From Rhodobacterales bacterium (lineage in GTDB: Bacteria; Pseudomonadota; Alphaproteobacteria; Rhodobacterales; Rhodobacteraceae): a stretch of DNA of 33,529 nucleotides. Of this stretch, positions 30,857 through 33,529 are shown one piece after another. The translations under genes and the position numbers were made by a program. The first letter of the stretch is position 1, and each line of letters starts with the position of its first letter. The stretch is taken from assembly GCA_009993005.1 (NCBI GenBank), contig JAACUH010000096.1, forward strand, positions 1 through 33,529, read 5' to 3'. The notes under the pieces were generated by a model. That model was not told where the DNA came from, ran no database searches, and saw only the letters and a list, made by a program, of their open reading frames with translations.

Positions 30857-31825
30857 CTAAAGCCAGCGTTTCCATTTGAAATAGAGAAAGGTCGCGCCGG
30901 CCGAGGCGACCATCATGCCCAGCGCCATGGGGTAGCCCCAGCGCCAGTCCAGTTCGGGCATGACGGCAAAGTTCATGCCATAGGCCGAGGCGATCAGCGT
31001 CGGCGGCAGGAACAGCGCCGCCACCACGGAGACGATGCGGATCGTGGCGTTCTGCGCGAGATTGATCATGCCCAGCGTGACCTCGGTGGCGAGGCTCACG
31101 CGGTTGGACAGGAAATCGGCATGCACCTCGAGCGAGTTGATGTCGCGCATCAGGCCCTTGATGAGGGCGGCCTGCGTCTTGTCGGTCTTGTCGCTGCGCC
31201 GGTCGGCCGACCACAGGCTGAAGGTCGAAAGCATCCGCTCGACCGTCAGCAGGCCGAGGCGCACGCGCGACAGGGCCTCGCCCTCGCGGCCCAGCGTCTC
31301 GAGCGAGGCCTGCAGCAGGTCGGGGCGCTGCGACGCGGTGCCGTCATAGGCGGCGGCGGCGGTCTGGTCGAGCACCTTGCCCGTCGCTTCGAGCAGATCG
31401 GCCATGCGGGCGATGATCTCTTCCACCAGTCCGAGGAACAGCCGCACATGGGTTGCGGTGCCGGCGCTGGAGCGGTCGGCGCGGTCTGGAAAGGTCACGA
31501 AGGGGCGCGGCGCGTGGTAGCGCACGGAGATCAGCCTGTCGGCGGTGACGATAAAAGTCACCGGACCTGCGGTGGGCGCCTTGTCCGGGCTCTGGCCGGG
31601 CACCACGGCGGTCATGTAATCGGCGCAGTCTACGCGGTAGAGGCGGTTGGAGAGTTCGATCTCTTCCATATCCTCGAGCGTCGGCACCTCGATACCGAGC
31701 GCCGCCACAAGGGCGGCCTGTTCGGGTTGCGGGCGGTAGAGGTCGATCCAGATCGCATCCGCGAGGTCAGCCTCGGGCGGCATCTGGGTCAGGCGACCTT
31801 CGGACAGGCGATAGGCAAAGATCAT
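30857..31825 (-). CDS. corA: CorA-family magnesium/divalent cation transporter
   Basis: A homopentameric inner-membrane Mg2+ (or Co2+/Ni2+) channel. It has 322 residues: a large cytoplasmic N-terminal domain (about 1-260) with long helices, then two C-terminal transmembrane segments. The selectivity motif YGMNF lies at the end of the first (VVAALFLPPTLIASAYGMNF), followed by PELDWRWGYPM and the second helix and a basic tail KWKRWL. The ATG at 31825 has GAGGTG 4 nt upstream. It is convergent with pgm and divergent from the small membrane protein gene at 31912. No Mg-sensing leader was recognised in the short upstream region. Confidence 0.95.
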   Translation of the reverse strand: MIFAYRLSEGRLTQMPPEADLADAIWIDLYRPQPEQAALVAALGIEVPTLEDMEEIELSNRLYRVDCADYMTAVVPGQSPDKAPTAGPVTFIVTADRLISVRYHAPRPFVTFPDRADRSSAGTATHVRLFLGLVEEIIARMADLLEATGKVLDQTAAAAYDGTASQRPDLLQASLETLGREGEALSRVRLGLLTVERMLSTFSLWSADRRSDKTDKTQAALIKGLMRDINSLEVHADFLSNRVSLATEVTLGMINLAQNATIRIVSVVAALFLPPTLIASAYGMNFAVMPELDWRWGYPMALGMMVASAGATFLYFKWKRWL

Positions 31826-31911
31826 GGTGCACCTCGGGGTGGACGGATGGTGACTTGCCTAGTAGCAGGTGAGTGTCGTGCCAAGAGACGATCGTGCGGA
31901 GGAGGCGTCGG

Positions 31912-32175
31912 ATGGACCCGAGACTGAGCCTTGGCGGCGGGGCGATCCTCGTCGTGCTGCTGATCCTGGTGGTTGTGGCGCGCGCCGCGCGGCGTGACCG
32001 GCGCGAGGGCAAGACGGACGCTGCCGCGGTCTGGCTGGGCGCCGACATCCCGGATGACCGGACCAAGGGGGGGCATGCGCCGCAGCGCGACGATCCGGCC
32101 GCGGTCGATGATGGCGACGCAGACGGTGATGGCGGCGGCGACGGGGGGGGCGACGGGGGGGGCGACGGAGACTGA
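31912..32175 (+). CDS. Small membrane protein with Asp/Gly-rich tail, function unknown
   Basis: An 87-residue protein that I do not recognise. Residues 8-24 (GGGAILVVLLILVVVAR) form one transmembrane helix, followed by a positive cluster ARAARRDRR, so the C-terminus is probably cytoplasmic. The middle (AAAVWLGADIPDD) is ordinary, and residues 73-87 are a run of Asp and Gly with no clear fold. The ATG at 31912 has GGAGGAGG 6 nt upstream, a near-ideal ribosome-binding site, which is the main support for a real gene. It is divergent from corA and converges on iolB with a 4-bp gap; both stops lie in the palindrome CTGACCCGTCAG. Confidence 0.7.
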   Translation: MDPRLSLGGGAILVVLLILVVVARAARRDRREGKTDAAAVWLGADIPDDRTKGGHAPQRDDPAAVDDGDADGDGGGDGGGDGGGDGD

Positions 32176-32179
32176 CCCG

Positions 32180-32992
32180 TCAGCGCGCCGCGTCGCGCTG
32201 TGCGATCCAGTCATGCGCAGGGTCGTTCTGGAACCGCCATTTGCGCAGCGGGCCGGCCATGACGTTGAGGTAATACATCTCGTAGCCGTAGGGCGCGCCG
32301 CAGGGATGATGGCCGCGCGGCACCAGCGTCACATCGTGATCCCTGACGGCCATGGTTTCGTCGAGCGTGCCATCCTCGGTATAGACCCGCTGGATGCCAA
32401 AGCCCTGCGCGGGATTGAGGCGCATGTAATAGGTCTCCTCCAGATAGGTCATGCGGGGGAAATCATCCTCGTCATGGCGGTGGCTGGGGTAGGAGGACCA
32501 GTGACCGGCGGGGGTAAAGACCTCGGTCACCAGCAGGCTGTCGGCCACATCGCGCCCCTCCATCGCGATGTTGTTGATATGGCGTGTATTCGTGCCAGTG
32601 CCGCGCGGGGTGAGCGTGATGCCCTCGGGGCCCAGACGCTGCACCCCATGCCCGCCCTGCCCCGGCGCGGAGCAGACCGCCAGCGTGCAGGCGGTGGTGG
32701 CGCGGGCCGACCAGTCGGCCCCGTTGGGGACATAGAGGCAGGCGGGCGGGGTTTTCTCGAACACGTCCATGCGCGCGCCCATCTCGCCCATCGCCTGCCC
32801 GGCGGCGGTGATCTCGGCCCGCCCCTCGACCAGCACCAGGATCACCTCGCGGTCGCCGGTCGCCTCGGCCACGCTGTCGCCCGGCGCGAGGCGGTAGAGG
32901 CCAAAGCCCACATAGGACCAGCCGGCGCTGGCCGGGGTGATGTCATGCACCTTGCCATGGGTGCCGCTGGGGTGGCGCAACAGGTCAGGCAT
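32180..32992 (-). CDS. iolB: 5-deoxy-glucuronate isomerase
   Basis: IolB converts 5-deoxy-D-glucuronate to 2-deoxy-5-keto-D-gluconate in myo-inositol catabolism. It has 270 residues of the bicupin KduI/IolB family: HDITPASAGWSYVGFGLYRLAPGDS near the N-terminus, PPACLYVPNGADW, and the metal-binding cupin region HWSSYPSHRHDE, followed by LEETYYMRLNP and LVPRGHHPCGAPYGYEMYYLNVMAG. The ATG at 32992 overlaps the upstream small gene by 8 bp. The ribosome-binding site is probably the AAGGA of the last repeat unit in that gene (about 11 nt upstream), a slightly long spacing. Confidence 0.96.
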   Translation of the reverse strand: MPDLLRHPSGTHGKVHDITPASAGWSYVGFGLYRLAPGDSVAEATGDREVILVLVEGRAEITAAGQAMGEMGARMDVFEKTPPACLYVPNGADWSARATTACTLAVCSAPGQGGHGVQRLGPEGITLTPRGTGTNTRHINNIAMEGRDVADSLLVTEVFTPAGHWSSYPSHRHDEDDFPRMTYLEETYYMRLNPAQGFGIQRVYTEDGTLDETMAVRDHDVTLVPRGHHPCGAPYGYEMYYLNVMAGPLRKWRFQNDPAHDWIAQRDAAR

Positions 32993-33224
32993 CGTCGGAT
33001 TTGTCCTTGTCCTTGTCCTTGTCCCTGTCCTCGGGCAGCGGCGGGTCGAAGGCGATGAAGAACTGATGCGCGCAGATCAGCGCGATGCCGCCCGTCAGCA
33101 CGCCCCAGAAGGCCGACCCGCTGATCGTGAACTCGAACACTGACCAGGCGGCGAGTGCCGCCGTCAGGATCACCCTTCGGTGGAGCGGGATGAAGAACGG
33201 GTGCTGAACATCGAAAAGCTTCAT
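32985..33224 (-). CDS. Small two-helix membrane protein in the iol operon, function unknown
   Basis: A 79-residue protein with two hydrophobic segments (about 19-34, [16 protein letters not shown], and 38-56, [19 protein letters not shown]) and a charged [12 protein letters not shown] tail. Its ATG overlaps the iolE stop (ATGA) and its stop overlaps the iolB start by 8 bp, so it is translated as part of the inositol operon. I know no function for it. A role in inositol uptake or in membrane location of the pathway would be guesswork. Confidence 0.8.
   Translation of the reverse strand: MKLFDVQHPFFIPLHRRVILTAALAAWSVFEFTISGSAFWGVLTGGIALICAHQFFIAFDPPLPEDRDKDKDKDKSDDA
33001..33030 (-). repeat. 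Hexanucleotide repeat encoding the Asp-Lys tail
   Basis: TTGTCC occurs four times (33001-33024) followed by a variant CTGTCC. On the coding strand it reads GGACAA, encoding Asp-Lys repeats. The unit is in frame, so copy-number change would alter tail length only. Each unit also supplies an AAGGA, and the last one is the likely iolB ribosome-binding site. Confidence 0.85.
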
Positions 33225-33529
33225 GCGCTGCGGTCCAGTCCGGCGTCACGCGCCATCTGTCTGAGCGCGGCGAGGCCCATCGACTGGAACTGGAACGGGT
33301 TGCGCACCGCCGGGTCCTGTTCGGCCTCGATCACCAGCCAGCCCTGATAGCCGGCCTCGGCCGCGATGCGCAGCAGGGGGGGGAAATCGACAGCGCCTTC
33401 GGGGTCGCCCGGCACGGTAAAGGCCCCGCGCCGCACCCCTTCGAGAAAGGACAGGCCCTGGTCGCGCACCGCGCGCATCACGTCCGGCCGCACGTTCTTG
33501 GCATGGAAATGGGCGATGCGCGCGGCGTG
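33221..33529 (-). CDS. iolE: Myo-inosose-2 dehydratase, C-terminal part (partial at window edge)
   Basis: The frame is open to the window end, so only the last 102 residues are seen. They show the end of an AP-endonuclease-2-type TIM barrel: [14 protein letters not shown] (metal-binding strand), [54 protein letters not shown], in which EAEQDP is typical of IolE. IolE dehydrates 2-keto-myo-inositol to 3D-trihydroxycyclohexane-1,2-dione. The stop overlaps the start of the small membrane protein gene (ATGA), and iolB follows, consistent with an inositol operon entering from the right. Confidence 0.92.
   Translation of the reverse strand, partial: HAARIAHFHAKNVRPDVMRAVRDQGLSFLEGVRRGAFTVPGDPEGAVDFPPLLRIAAEAGYQGWLVIEAEQDPAVRNPFQFQSMGLAALRQMARDAGLDRSA

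Noticed and set aside
31826-31911. Magnesium riboswitch upstream of corA
   Set aside because: Only 86 bp separate corA from the divergent gene. A small 6-bp hairpin (about 31852-31869) is present, but nothing resembling an M-box or mgtA leader.

Overview
The window is GC-rich, densely coding DNA from an alphaproteobacterium, most probably a Rhodobacterales (Roseobacter/Paracoccus-type) species. The call rests on protein content and gene linkage: accB-accC next to aat, a DUF2155 protein, MlaD and the complex I accessory protein NDUFA12; clpP-clpX-ridA; an frcRBCAK sugar transporter; a glgBCAX-pgm glycogen operon; and iolE/iolB. No tRNA, rRNA, CRISPR array, transposase or phage gene was seen, and no gene-free stretch exceeds 300 bp.

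Layout. 1-4.9 kb: accB-accC (+, acetyl-CoA carboxylase), a SAM methyltransferase (-), aat (+, N-degron tagging), then NDUFA12-mlaD-DUF2155 (-). 5.0-7.5 kb: clpP, clpX and ridA (-). 7.7-15.8 kb: a complete Bap-type surface adhesin locus on the - strand, in the order adhesin, TolC-like lipoprotein, ABC permease/ATPase, HlyD adaptor. 16.0-16.9 kb: a YihY/BrkB membrane protein (-). 17.0-22.1 kb: a ROK repressor (-) divergent from frcB-frcC-frcA-frcK (+), with a strong palindromic operator between them. 22.1-30.8 kb: glgB-glgC-glgA-glgX-pgm (+), mostly joined by 4-bp ATGA overlaps and preceded by a LacI-type operator. 30.8-33.5 kb: corA (-), a small Asp/Gly-tailed membrane protein (+), and the end of an inositol operon (-): iolE (cut by the window edge), a small membrane protein, iolB.

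How it fits together. The Frc transporter imports a sugar (fructose class) and FrcK may phosphorylate it. The adjacent glg operon converts glucose-1-P through ADP-glucose to branched glycogen and degrades it again, with Pgm linking G1P and G6P. Uptake and storage are therefore neighbours, but each has its own operator. The adhesin locus carries its own type I secretion machinery, and a hairpin between the adhesin and the secretion genes probably sets their stoichiometry.

The least explained signal is a short dispersed element found four times, each time just downstream of a gene and in the same orientation relative to it (a GCCTCCGGCGGGGATATTT-like core followed by a GGCAAGATGAAG-like tail). 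It looks like a lineage-specific 3'-UTR or terminator family. Other oddities are two tandem-repeat arrays at gene ends, an Arg-to-Cys change in the ABC signature region, and two uncharacterised small membrane proteins. I saw no convincing new defence or mobile system.
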